Made by a program: the position numbers and the translations under genes. The notes beneath the pieces are model-generated. The model was not told the DNA's origin. It was given only the letters and a program-made list of their open reading frames with translations, and did no database searches. From a virus, in IMG/VR virus record IMGVR_UViG_3300036785_000142, positions 1-28,228 of that record: a DNA stretch of 28,228 nt. The stretch is one strand, 5' to 3'. Below are positions 1-7,672 of the stretch, piece by piece; position 1 is the stretch's first letter, and every line of letters starts with the position of its first letter.

Positions 1-2
1 TT

Positions 3-257
3 TATGGTGCCCAGTCACTTCAGCAGTTCCTGCAGTTCATCAACAAGCAGCTCTACATCTCCAACCGTGTGCCGGCAGGCACGGCGTACTTTGTCCAGGA
101 AGGACAGGTCGGTGAGATGCGGATTGAGAAGCCACTGGGTACGGAGACCTGGCGGGAACCGGAAACAGAGCGAACCTGGTCCCAGTCGAGCGTGCGGCCG
201 GTGATGTATGTCACTAACCCATTCTCAATCCTGGTGGCAACAGGCCTCGCGGGCTAA
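3..257 (+). CDS. Probable major capsid protein, C-terminal fragment
   Basis: The frame is open from the left edge and ends at a TAA at 255-257, so only about 84 C-terminal residues are visible and the start lies outside the window. The fragment runs YGAQSLQQF, then VPAGTAYFVQEGQVGEMR, and ends in an NPFSILVATGLAG-type tail. A C-terminal segment rich in beta strand and ending in a hydrophobic strand is what HK97-fold capsid proteins look like, and head-completion genes follow directly, so capsid is the best fit. The identification rests mainly on position plus the style of the tail. It could instead be another abundant head protein, but not a tail gene given the order. Confidence 0.55.
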   Translation, partial: YGAQSLQQFLQFINKQLYISNRVPAGTAYFVQEGQVGEMRIEKPLGTETWREPETERTWSQSSVRPVMYVTNPFSILVATGLAG

Positions 258-270
258 GGAGGGTATAGTA

Positions 271-771
271 GTGTCGGCAACACGAGAAAAGGGCAGTCGT
301 AGGGGAGAGCCACATGTGTCTCTGTCCGGTAAGGAACTGCGCACGGTAACAGTTGCCGCCCGAGCATTTCCTTACCGGATTGAAGAGGAGCATCCTTATG
401 AGCCGGACAAGATCCTTCCTCAGGATCGTACCGCAATGCGTGGTGAAACGGTTGAGGTACTGCCGGCTGATTACGCCCGTGGGATGCGCCTCAATGCCTT
501 CCTCAAGGAAGGTGAGACAATCGAACAGTTGACCAGTGGATCAAGTGGAACCACTGAGCTTCAGTTCAGCGCAGCAGACGCCACTGATACGGAACTCATC
601 AACTGGATCAAGGACGACAATCCTACGGTCCAGCAGGTGGTCAACGCGTCGGAAGGTGACGGGGAAGTTGCGGCACGTTTGCTTGCCGCAGAAGTCCAAG
701 CGACTGGCAACGACCCTCGCAAGGGCGTAATTGCTGGTCTTGAAGCAGTGGTTGCTCGTTCAGCGGACTAA
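271..771 (+). CDS. Head-region protein of unknown function (166 aa)
   Basis: The GTG at 271 was chosen because AAGGAGGG lies 7 bases upstream; a longer reading from 208 would run into the capsid gene. The protein has a basic, disordered-looking first 15 residues, a central part with an FPYRIEEEHPYEPDKI stretch, and a helical C-terminal part with acidic and Ala-rich segments ending in VIAGLEAVVARSAD. I do not recognise a named family. Its place between capsid and head-completion genes suggests a head decoration, adaptor or capsid-associated role. The gene ends three bases before the next ATG, so the two are probably co-translated. Confidence 0.75.
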   Translation: MSATREKGSRRGEPHVSLSGKELRTVTVAARAFPYRIEEEHPYEPDKILPQDRTAMRGETVEVLPADYARGMRLNAFLKEGETIEQLTSGSSGTTELQFSAADATDTELINWIKDDNPTVQQVVNASEGDGEVAARLLAAEVQATGNDPRKGVIAGLEAVVARSAD

Positions 772-774
772 GTC

Positions 775-1239
775 ATGCCGGTTAGTGACTACACTCCTAC
801 CACGTCAGACGTAGCACTTCTTCTGCGTGCTAGGACGCGCGACGCGAATGGCAACATTACCGGTGACTTCACTGACGACGTGACTGTTCCGGGAGAGACC
901 GATGCTGCTGGCCTTATTGACTTGGCTGCTGATGAAGTAGGCGAAGCAATAGGGCCAGACATCGATACTGACTTCTGGGAATCAGGAAAAGCAGTGATCA
1001 CCATTCTGGCAGCAGCAAACATCGAGTTGAGTTACTTCCCTGAGCAAGCTGCTGCAAACAACTCGATGTATGACAAGTTGATGGCCCGGTTTGACGTGAA
1101 GCTCAAGTCGTTGCAGGCTGACGTTGCCGAGGCTGAGCAAGAGGAGGAAATGGAGGAATCAGGGTCTGACAGTACCATGGGAATTTCAGTCGCAGGAGGT
1201 TTCCCCATGCCGCTCTGGTGGGGAAGCGTGCAATGGTGA
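775..1239 (+). CDS. Probable head-tail connector / head-completion protein (154 aa)
   Basis: The ATG at 775 follows the previous stop by three bases. The body (residues 5-95) is mostly helical with a regular beta insertion (NGNITGDFTDDVTVPGE), the pattern seen in head-to-tail adaptor proteins of many actinobacterial phages. It also has the size (130-160 residues) and position of that class. A Glu-rich linker around residues 118-129 leads to an odd hydrophobic tail, FPMPLWWGSVQW. Function is assigned from position and overall build rather than from a diagnostic motif. The tail could bind a neighbouring neck protein. Confidence 0.6.
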   Translation: MPVSDYTPTTSDVALLLRARTRDANGNITGDFTDDVTVPGETDAAGLIDLAADEVGEAIGPDIDTDFWESGKAVITILAAANIELSYFPEQAAANNSMYDKLMARFDVKLKSLQADVAEAEQEEEMEESGSDSTMGISVAGGFPMPLWWGSVQW

Positions 1240-1245
1240 GGTGAC

Positions 1246-1752
1246 ATGCCACCGTTGAAGAACAGAGGACCAGCAACTCACGTTCAAATCGAAGTCGAGG
1301 TATTTGGCGACAAGCAGATCAGTCGCCACTTACTTCGATTTGGTGAGCGAGCAGTTAGGGCAACTCCACTATGGAATTCGCTCTACCGTGACTTGCAGAA
1401 CATTGAGAAGGTCCAGTTCCTCACCGAAGGTGGTCACGGCTCAGGAGGATGGGCTGAGCTCGCTCCTTCAACTGTGGCAGACAAGGAAAGTCGAGGCATG
1501 GCACCATGGATTCTGCGAGCATCTGAAATCCTCTACAACTCTCTTACTGGTCGTAACGCACTTGGTCAGATCAAGGAAATTGGTCCTGACTTCATGAGGT
1601 TCGGTTCAGACATCCCTTATGGTGTTTATCACCAACGCGGTACAGTACATATGCCAATGCGTAAGGTGATCGATATTACTGAGTCTGAGCGCGTCGCAAT
1701 AGTGAAGAAGATTCAGATGTTCCTTGTGCGAGGAGTGGTTGTTCCGCTGTGA
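1246..1752 (+). CDS. Phage virion morphogenesis / tail-completion protein (168 aa)
   Basis: The protein matches the Mu gpG / P2 gpS type of virion morphogenesis protein (Phage_tail_S). It has an N-terminal helical part with GGWAELAPSTV, then ILRASEILYNSLTGR, a GSDIPYGVYHQRGTVHMPMRK segment (residues about 124-144), and an acidic, helical end. The GS-x2-PY-x3-HQ-x-G...MP-x-R signature is the conserved core of that family and is clear here. Such proteins act in tail or neck completion and help join tail to head. The stop overlaps the next gene's GTG start, so translation is likely coupled. Confidence 0.8.
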   Translation: MPPLKNRGPATHVQIEVEVFGDKQISRHLLRFGERAVRATPLWNSLYRDLQNIEKVQFLTEGGHGSGGWAELAPSTVADKESRGMAPWILRASEILYNSLTGRNALGQIKEIGPDFMRFGSDIPYGVYHQRGTVHMPMRKVIDITESERVAIVKKIQMFLVRGVVVPL

Positions 1753-2408
1753 CTACGACTGCTCCATTTCCGCAGTACAGCGACGACAGTCCCCTTGTAA
1801 CTCGGGGGCAAATAGAAACAGCCATGCTCTCGCACATGCAGACCTGGTTGTTGCCCTATTTGGGCCGAATCGAGCGTCTGAACGGTTTGACAGAACACAT
1901 TGCAACACCTAAGTCATGGGAGGTAGTGAACGAGTACACACGTTATCCAGAAGAAGCAATGCCGTACATTGCAGTCATCTCGCCAGGTATCAGTCCTGGT
2001 CATCCACCACGACGTGATGGCGACGGTCTGGTAACAGCTTGGTGGTTGTTGGCCGTTGGCGCAATCGTTGCTACTCGTGACGAACGGTCTGCCAAGGACG
2101 TAGCAGGTTACTATGGCGCAGCCATTCGTGGTTGTGTCATGGAGTTACCTGATTTGGGTGGGTGGGCAGAAGGTGTTGAATGGAACGATGAAAAGTATGA
2201 CGACTTTCCTCGTGTCCAGGAACGCACGATGGCTGCCGTTCGTCTTGTATTCACTGTCGAAGTCCAGGAAGTGATAAACGTATTCGGTGCTCCCAGCGAT
2301 TACCAGGATACGTCGGTGCCACCAGATGATCCGTACGCGACACCGGCGCCATTCCCAATTGTTGAGGCAGTCGAGGACGCTTCTGCGACGGTGGAGCCAG
2401 AATCATGA
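1749..2408 (+). CDS. Probable tail terminator / neck protein (219 aa)
   Basis: It starts at a GTG inside a GTGA overlap with the preceding stop. Residues 20-165 look like an alpha/beta neck protein: a long helix (ETAMLSHMQTWLLPYLGRI), a strand with YPEEAMPYIAVISPG, a central strand pair (WWLLAVGAIVATRD), a helix with the KDVAGYYGAAIRGC motif, and a closing strand (AAVRLVFTVEVQEV). The arrangement resembles tail-terminator proteins that cap the tail just before head joining. The last 45 residues are Pro- and acid-rich and probably disordered. Its position between the completion protein and the sheath fits. No single diagnostic motif was seen. Confidence 0.6.
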   Translation: MTTTAPFPQYSDDSPLVTRGQIETAMLSHMQTWLLPYLGRIERLNGLTEHIATPKSWEVVNEYTRYPEEAMPYIAVISPGISPGHPPRRDGDGLVTAWWLLAVGAIVATRDERSAKDVAGYYGAAIRGCVMELPDLGGWAEGVEWNDEKYDDFPRVQERTMAAVRLVFTVEVQEVINVFGAPSDYQDTSVPPDDPYATPAPFPIVEAVEDASATVEPES

Positions 2409-2429
2409 TCCGAGAGGAGTAAGTAAAGA

Positions 2430-3554
2430 ATGTCGCCACTTCCTGGCTACAACGTGGAGATTGTTTCATCTCCTCCTAACCCTGGTTTGCTAAGTCAGAG
2501 GGGAACATGGTTCCCAGTTGGCTTTGCAACCGTAGCAGCTTCCGATTGGGTTTACTCAATCGACCAGTTCAATGCGACGTTCGGCGCGCGTGACCCGTCA
2601 TCTGTCCTGTACGATTCAGTACAGCAGTTCTTTCGTGAAGGTGGGTACCGCGCTTTCGTCAATGCGGCAGCACTGAGTGGCACTCCAGCTGACTTGGAAG
2701 CCTTGTTGCCGAACATCACAGACGAGCTCGGACCTGGGGTCATCTCAGCACCTGGCCAAACAACATCGGCAGTGCAATTGGCTGTTGCATCGTACGCTGA
2801 CCAGACCTCGCGTATCGCTATCCTCGACCTGGATGATACGGATGTAGCAGCAGACCTGATCACTGCTGCCCAAGCGGTCACCTCTCAGGTCGGTGACTGG
2901 CGATGTGCAGCGTTCGCACCTTGGGATGTTATACCAGGCATTGTTCCCGGTTCGACTCGCGTAGTTCCACCGTGTGGGCGCGTTGCCGGTAATTTGGCGC
3001 GCAACGACCAGTTGGGCTACGGTGCAGATGACGCTGCTGCTGGTGCAATGGGAGTTGCTCAGTGGACTCAGGGCATCAGTCAACCTGCATGGACAGATGG
3101 TGACAGAACCAACCTGAACGGTGCAGGAGTCAATGTCACCCGTATGATCTACGGCGTACCGCGTACGTACGGCTTCAGGTCACTAGCGGATCAGACAACC
3201 AAGCCGGACTGGTCACAGTTCGCCAGTTCACGCACAATCAGTGCCGTCGAGTGGGAGCTTGCTCCTATTTCTGAGAACTTCGTGTTCAGCAAGCTCGACG
3301 GTCAAGGTCACACAATCAAGCGCTGGCAGGCGGCGCTTACTGCACCGCTCATGGGATTCTGGGAGAACGATGACCTGTACGGGTCAACTCCCCAGGAAGC
3401 GTTCTCAGTCGGCGTTGGCCCGGATGTCAACACTGATGCAACGTTCGCTGCCGGTCAGTTGTTTGCCAAGATCGGCCTACGGACGAGTTCCATGGCAGAG
3501 CAGGTGTTCATCATGATCGCCAAGGTGCCAGTCACCGAGGCGCTAGCCGCGTAA
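2430..3554 (+). CDS. Contractile tail sheath protein (374 aa)
   Basis: The ATG at 2430 has GAGAGGAG upstream. The N-terminus, PGYNVEIVSSPPNPG, is the usual sheath opening. It is followed by the FVNAAALSG strand region and a long domain with the CAAFAPWDVIPGIVPGSTR segment, in which sheaths recount a date-like surface loop. The C-terminal third (GVNVTRMIYGVPRTYGFRSL, then WRTL-type SRTISAVEWEL) is the conserved region that interlocks sheath subunits, and the end FIMIAKVPVTEAL is a strand handed to a neighbour. This protein surrounds the tube and contracts to drive DNA entry. At 374 residues it is a compact sheath. The tube gene follows directly, as in most myoviruses. Confidence 0.9.
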   Translation: MSPLPGYNVEIVSSPPNPGLLSQRGTWFPVGFATVAASDWVYSIDQFNATFGARDPSSVLYDSVQQFFREGGYRAFVNAAALSGTPADLEALLPNITDELGPGVISAPGQTTSAVQLAVASYADQTSRIAILDLDDTDVAADLITAAQAVTSQVGDWRCAAFAPWDVIPGIVPGSTRVVPPCGRVAGNLARNDQLGYGADDAAAGAMGVAQWTQGISQPAWTDGDRTNLNGAGVNVTRMIYGVPRTYGFRSLADQTTKPDWSQFASSRTISAVEWELAPISENFVFSKLDGQGHTIKRWQAALTAPLMGFWENDDLYGSTPQEAFSVGVGPDVNTDATFAAGQLFAKIGLRTSSMAEQVFIMIAKVPVTEALAA

Positions 3555-3571
3555 AGAAAGGAGGCGATTCG

Positions 3572-4000
3572 GTGTCTGACGGAACCCGCGAACAACTATT
3601 CCTCGTCACGTTTTCCATTGATGGTGTTGACCTTGGGATTTGGGATAAGTGGGACGGTGGTGGAAAGGATTCCACTAGTACCAAGTACCGTTCAGGCGGT
3701 AACCCGATTGAAGAGGACCTCGGTGGACTTCCCACTTTCACCGATGTGACTCTGACGCGGAACTACCGCCTCAGTCGTGACGCTGCCATTGTCGGCTTCC
3801 TACTCAACAAGGTAGGTTTCGGCACTGGTGTTGCAAACAAGTTCCCGTTGAATCGAGACTACTCGACTTACGGGCCGTACATTCAAGCAATCGGTCCACT
3901 CAAGACAGTTGACGATCCGAAGGTGGATTCCAACGCTGCTAATGCAGCGACGATTGTGGTAGTGATGTCTGTCAACTCAATCAATTCGTATAGTTCCTGA
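3572..4000 (+). CDS. Tail tube protein (142 aa)
   Basis: The GTG at 3572 has AAAGGAGG about 9 bases upstream. The protein opens with the strand FLVTFSIDGVDLGIWDKWDGG, followed by a loop with KYRSGGNPIEEDLGG and the strand TFTDVTLTRNYRLSRD. This strand-loop-strand build with a GG-x-P loop is the typical tail-tube fold shared with type VI secretion Hcp-like tubes and with P2 FII-like proteins. Its 142 residues are normal for the class. It forms the hollow inner channel beneath the sheath encoded upstream, and the chaperone and tape measure that set tube length follow. Confidence 0.88.
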   Translation: MSDGTREQLFLVTFSIDGVDLGIWDKWDGGGKDSTSTKYRSGGNPIEEDLGGLPTFTDVTLTRNYRLSRDAAIVGFLLNKVGFGTGVANKFPLNRDYSTYGPYIQAIGPLKTVDDPKVDSNAANAATIVVVMSVNSINSYSS

Positions 4001-4025
4001 TACAAAGGAACTCAAGGGGAGAACA

Positions 4026-4622
4026 ATGGAAGGTTCACCAACTCGGCCTCCTGTCCCGCCCGTTATGCCTCCTGTCATGCCACCTGAGGTAGAAGTTGAG
4101 GGTCGGGAAGAAGAAGACATTGAACTGTTCGACAGTGAGAACGGTGATGTCCCTGATTCACTGCTGAGTGAACTGCGCGAAGCACAGCGCGAAGCACAGC
4201 CATTCGGCAAGACAAAGCTCATCCACGTGCCTGGCTACAACGGCCTGCTGGCCATCGAGTATCAGTACATCGGTTCCGAAATCACTGAGTCAATTGCCCG
4301 AAAGATTCGGCGCGAGACACGCCCGGTGGACGGTCGCGGTTCAGGTCTACTGAGTTCTATCGACACCTTGCGCGCAGCCTGTAAGCGTGTACTGTGTCGA
4401 AGGACACTCGATGGCCCCTGGATGAGCGTAGGAGGCAAAGGGCGCCCTATTGTGCGCCTCGATGTACACCTTGCGCATCTACTCAACTTCGACGCCGAAG
4501 ATGGTAGGGAAGTTGTGCTGGGTTTGTTCGGCAGTGAACATGCGATCACCAACCAGAACATGATACTCAGCGGCTGGTTGGCGGATCGTACCAAGAAACT
4601 GGATGAAGATTTTTTAGCATAG
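4026..4622 (+). CDS. Tail assembly chaperone, short form (198 aa)
   Basis: This is the unshifted product of a tail-chaperone gene, analogous to lambda gpG. The start at 4026 has AAGGGGAG upstream. Residues 1-30 are Pro-rich (PPVPPVMPPVMPPE) and then acidic, and a 12-base tandem repeat at 4175-4198 encodes REAQREAQ. The rest is helical with an FGKTKLIHVPGYNGLLAI strand. The frame ends at a TAG one codon after a classical slippery heptamer. Position between tube and tape measure plus the frameshift make the role secure even though the sequence itself is poorly conserved. Such proteins coat the tape measure while the tube polymerises and are not found in the virion. Confidence 0.85.
   Translation: MEGSPTRPPVPPVMPPVMPPEVEVEGREEEDIELFDSENGDVPDSLLSELREAQREAQPFGKTKLIHVPGYNGLLAIEYQYIGSEITESIARKIRRETRPVDGRGSGLLSSIDTLRAACKRVLCRRTLDGPWMSVGGKGRPIVRLDVHLAHLLNFDAEDGREVVLGLFGSEHAITNQNMILSGWLADRTKKLDEDFLA
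4610..4616 (+). other. Programmed -1 ribosomal frameshift site (T TTT TTA)
   Basis: In the chaperone frame the codons read GAT TTT TTA GCA TAG, so the heptamer T TTT TTA fits the X XXY YYZ rule exactly. After slipping back one base the ribosome avoids the TAG and reads 69 further sense codons to a TAA at 4823-4825. Two small potential hairpins lie just downstream (GTGA 4629-4632 with TCAC 4637-4640; CTGC 4640-4643 with GCAG 4649-4652); they are weak and I do not rely on them. A -1 shift in the chaperone gene is a widely conserved feature of tailed phages. Confidence 0.88.
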
Positions 4623-4825
4623 TACTTGGTGAAAGTTCACTGCTAGAGGCAGCAAAGATTCAAGCAGCAGGCCTGTCAGGAATGGACTTCCTAAATTGTA
4701 CCAACCAGTTCGACCTAACTGTGATTCAAGCCCTTGCTCAAAAGACCTTGGCAATTCAGGACGAACGCGAGGAACACCTTGCGACAAGGATTGCTAACGC
4801 CGTAGGTAAGATGCTAGGGGGCTAA
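4616..4825 (+). CDS. Tail assembly chaperone, -1 frameshift extension (T-like domain, 69 aa)
   Basis: This segment has no start codon of its own and is read only after the slip at 4610-4616. It encodes SIVLGESSLLEAAKIQAAGL followed by a stretch with FLNCTNQFDLTVIQALAQ, then a charged helix with DEREEHLATRI, ending in LGG. The fused product would be 197 + 69 = 266 residues, analogous to lambda gpGT. The extension ends one base before the tape measure's GTG at 4827, so no sequence is left over between the two genes, which supports it being coding. Confidence 0.82.
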   Translation, partial: SIVLGESSLLEAAKIQAAGLSGMDFLNCTNQFDLTVIQALAQKTLAIQDEREEHLATRIANAVGKMLGG

Positions 4826-4826
4826 A

Positions 4827-7013
4827 GTGTCTTTCGGTTCTGATGGCGCAGATGTCCTGGATGTCTTACTCAAGCTGAGTAACCTCCAGGGCTTTGTTGC
4901 TGGCACTAGAGAGGCTGCCGCAGGTGTTCGTAGCATTGGTACAGCTGCAGAAGAAACATCTGGTAAGTCACAAGTAGCAAGCAGCAAGATGAGTGGCGTT
5001 GCAGGTCTCGCCGGTAAAGCATTCAGAACTACTGCTGTTGCGGCTGGTGTGTTCGCTTACCAGTCAGTGAAGATGGCGAACACGTTTGATGCACAAATGG
5101 AGATGATCCACACTCAGGCAGGCGCAACGCAAACTGAAGTTGGCAACATGTCTAAGGCAATACTTGGTATGGCTGGCAGCGGTCAATACGCACAAGGTCC
5201 TGTCAAGCTTGCTGAGGGCTTGTATCACCTTGAGTCAATCGGGTTGCGAAGTACGCACGCGCTCGATGCTCTAAAGATTGCCGCTCAGGGTGCGGCAGTA
5301 GGTAACGCAGACCTTGAGGATACTACAACTGCGCTGGGATCGGCCTGGTTGGTGAACATCAAGGGTGGTGGCGATCTCAAGCAGGTGATGGCGACACTGA
5401 ATGCTACAGTTGGCGCCGGTAACATGCGCATGGGAGATCTGGTCAACTCGTTGGGCACCGGTGTCCTTGCTGCTGGTAAACTTGCAGGGTTGAGCCTCAA
5501 CGATGTGATGGGCGCTTTGGCAACGTTGTCTGATGAGGGTTACCGTGGTTCATCAGCGATGGCACAGTTGGCAACATCGTTCCACTTCCTCACCGATCCT
5601 ACTGCGAAGGCAAAGAAGGCACTAGGTGAACTTGGGCTGTCGCAGTTCCAGCTGTCTGACACAATGCGGACAAGAGGTTTGCCTGCGACACTTGCACTGC
5701 TAAAGAATCGTCTAGCTGGGTTCTCACCTGCCCGTCAGGAGGCGATGCTCGGTGACATTCTGCCTGCTGGTCGAGGTCGAGTCCTTGAAGTGTTGATGAA
5801 CCAGGTTGACCGGTATGGTAAGAAGATTCACCAGATTCAGAACACTTCAAAGAACTTTGGTCAAGACGTTGCGGCGACGCACAAAACTGCTGCCTTCCAA
5901 ATCCATGCCGCCTGGTCATCGATTCAAAGCCAAATGATTCACCTGGGTCACCTGTTGCAGCCTGTTGTAATTGCGCTTGCTAAGGGGCTTGCTTGGATGG
6001 TCAAGGAGCTTGTTGCACTTGTGCCGTGGCTGGCCAAGTTGGCACCTATTATCGTACCAGTTGTTGCGGCGTTTGTTGCATATGAAGTTGCCATTCATGG
6101 CATCATCATTGCGCAGGCAATCTGGGAAGGCATGAGTGCTGCCTTCGCAATTGCATCAGCGTTGGTAACTGGTGGCACACTTGAGATGACAGTTGCCTGG
6201 GTAGCTTTGTCCGCTGCACTGGACATCAATCCGATTGTCCTCATCGGTGTCGCGTTGATTGCAGTCGGTGTTGCACTGTACATGGCTTACAAGCACTTCA
6301 AGTGGTTCCATCAGGCTGTGAATGCTGTGGTTCATGCCATTGTCGTAGCTGTCAAGTGGCTAGGTAATGCGATCTGGGATGTGGTGAAGTTCATTGGGCA
6401 ACACTGGAAGTGGTTGCTCTTGCTGATGGGACCTTTCGGATGGGTAGTGCTTGCGCTCATTGCCCATTGGAAATGGTTCAAGAAGGAAATTGCACCGATC
6501 ATCAATTGGTTGGTTGGCGCGTTCCATTGGGCACTAGATGCGATCAAGGATGCGTGGAAGAAAGTAGGACCGATACTTGCCTTCCCATTCAAGTGGGTAT
6601 GGAAGAATGTCATCAAGCCTGTGGCCAATTGGATCGTCGGTGCATTTCAATGGGTAGAAAAGGAAGTTACCAAGATTTGGGGAAAGATGATGGGCCCGAT
6701 CAAAGCAGTTGGTCACTGGCTTGGTGGTGCTGCTCATACAGTAGGACACGTTGGTAGCTCGATAGGACACTTCTTCGGTCTACAATCAGGTGGTACGATT
6801 GCATCACCAGGCATGGCCCTGGTTGGTGAACACGGTCCTGAGTTGTTGAATCTACCTCGTGCTGCTTCAGTGATACCTTTGCGCACAGCAGGACTAGCAT
6901 CTCCTGTAGGCGTAGGAGGAAACTTTGAGATCACTGTTCCTGTCATCATTGACGGTCGAGAGATCGCGCGAGCGACTGGTCGATACGTTGACAACCGGTT
7001 GGCACGGCAATGA
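4827..7013 (+). CDS. Tail tape measure protein (728 aa)
   Basis: This is the longest structural gene, directly after the chaperone as expected. Residues about 75-350 match the TP901-type tape-measure core (ANTFDAQMEMIHTQAGAT, later GALATLSDEGYRGSSAMAQL). Residues about 390-545 contain several hydrophobic segments broken by Trp-rich HWKW/KWFKK motifs, the membrane-active region of tape measures. The last 75 residues carry the SGGTIASPGMALVGEHGPEL signature common at tape-measure C-termini. The protein fixes tail length and is thought to help form the DNA channel in the host membrane. At about 0.15 nm per residue, 728 residues suggest a tail near 110 nm; this is a rule-of-thumb inference. Confidence 0.93.
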   Translation: MSFGSDGADVLDVLLKLSNLQGFVAGTREAAAGVRSIGTAAEETSGKSQVASSKMSGVAGLAGKAFRTTAVAAGVFAYQSVKMANTFDAQMEMIHTQAGATQTEVGNMSKAILGMAGSGQYAQGPVKLAEGLYHLESIGLRSTHALDALKIAAQGAAVGNADLEDTTTALGSAWLVNIKGGGDLKQVMATLNATVGAGNMRMGDLVNSLGTGVLAAGKLAGLSLNDVMGALATLSDEGYRGSSAMAQLATSFHFLTDPTAKAKKALGELGLSQFQLSDTMRTRGLPATLALLKNRLAGFSPARQEAMLGDILPAGRGRVLEVLMNQVDRYGKKIHQIQNTSKNFGQDVAATHKTAAFQIHAAWSSIQSQMIHLGHLLQPVVIALAKGLAWMVKELVALVPWLAKLAPIIVPVVAAFVAYEVAIHGIIIAQAIWEGMSAAFAIASALVTGGTLEMTVAWVALSAALDINPIVLIGVALIAVGVALYMAYKHFKWFHQAVNAVVHAIVVAVKWLGNAIWDVVKFIGQHWKWLLLLMGPFGWVVLALIAHWKWFKKEIAPIINWLVGAFHWALDAIKDAWKKVGPILAFPFKWVWKNVIKPVANWIVGAFQWVEKEVTKIWGKMMGPIKAVGHWLGGAAHTVGHVGSSIGHFFGLQSGGTIASPGMALVGEHGPELLNLPRAASVIPLRTAGLASPVGVGGNFEITVPVIIDGREIARATGRYVDNRLARQ

Positions 7014-7672
7014 TCAAGTGCGCCTTCATATGCCACGAGAGACAGTTCACTGTAGTGCCACAGTTGACTGGTCCGGTCAAAGTGATCAGGCACGATTCTG
7101 AAGGTTGGCAGCAGATCAACCGCATGTGGAAGCTTTACTTCACTGAGTGGCAAGGATCGCAAGGAATGGAGTTACAAATTCCATTCATCTTTGACCAGTA
7201 TGGTTACAACCCCAAAACTGGTACTGCCCGTAACTCAGTTGAGCCATTGATCCTGCGCATGGAACTACTTGGCGCATATGATAAGAGGCTAGGACGTACT
7301 CCTATCTTTACTATCGATGCCGATGGTGCAGTACCACACGACCTAACGCGTGACCCAACCAAGCGCTGGGTATGCGGTACACTTGACTTCGATGACACAT
7401 ACGTCATCAACCGACAGAATCATAGGTGTAGGCAGACAGGAACGATCAACGCAATTGAGTATGTTCCTAGCGTAGTTATTCAGTCGAAGAATCTCACACC
7501 TACTAAGCCTGTACCTCATACGTACAGGATCAAGAAGAAAGACACGTTGGTCAAAATTGCCGTGTACTACTATGGCGATGGTAGTAGATGGCGTGACATT
7601 GCCAAGCTCAACCATATACACGACCCTAACCACTTGAAGGTGGGTCGTGTGATCAAACTTCCAAAACAATGA
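7010..7672 (+). CDS. LysM-domain baseplate/tail protein (220 aa)
   Basis: The ATG overlaps the tape-measure stop (ATGA). Residues 1-160 form a beta-rich part with WQQINRMWKLYFTEWQG and LEFPFIFDQ-like strands. It is typical of small proteins that lie between tape measure and hub in contractile-tail phages (T4 gp53 / XkdP type). Residues 170-219 are a LysM domain: HTYRIKKKDTLVKIAVYYYGDG, then WRDIAKLNHI and LKVGRVIKLP. LysM binds the N-acetylglucosamine part of peptidoglycan, so the protein probably anchors the baseplate to the wall or to its own hub. It is co-translated with both neighbours by 4-base overlaps. Confidence 0.85.
   Translation: MIKCAFICHERQFTVVPQLTGPVKVIRHDSEGWQQINRMWKLYFTEWQGSQGMELQIPFIFDQYGYNPKTGTARNSVEPLILRMELLGAYDKRLGRTPIFTIDADGAVPHDLTRDPTKRWVCGTLDFDDTYVINRQNHRCRQTGTINAIEYVPSVVIQSKNLTPTKPVPHTYRIKKKDTLVKIAVYYYGDGSRWRDIAKLNHIHDPNHLKVGRVIKLPKQ

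Noticed and set aside
2552-3083. Two minus-strand frames over the sheath gene
   Set aside because: They lie fully within a recognised plus-strand gene, are Ser/Arg/Cys-rich, and have no family features.
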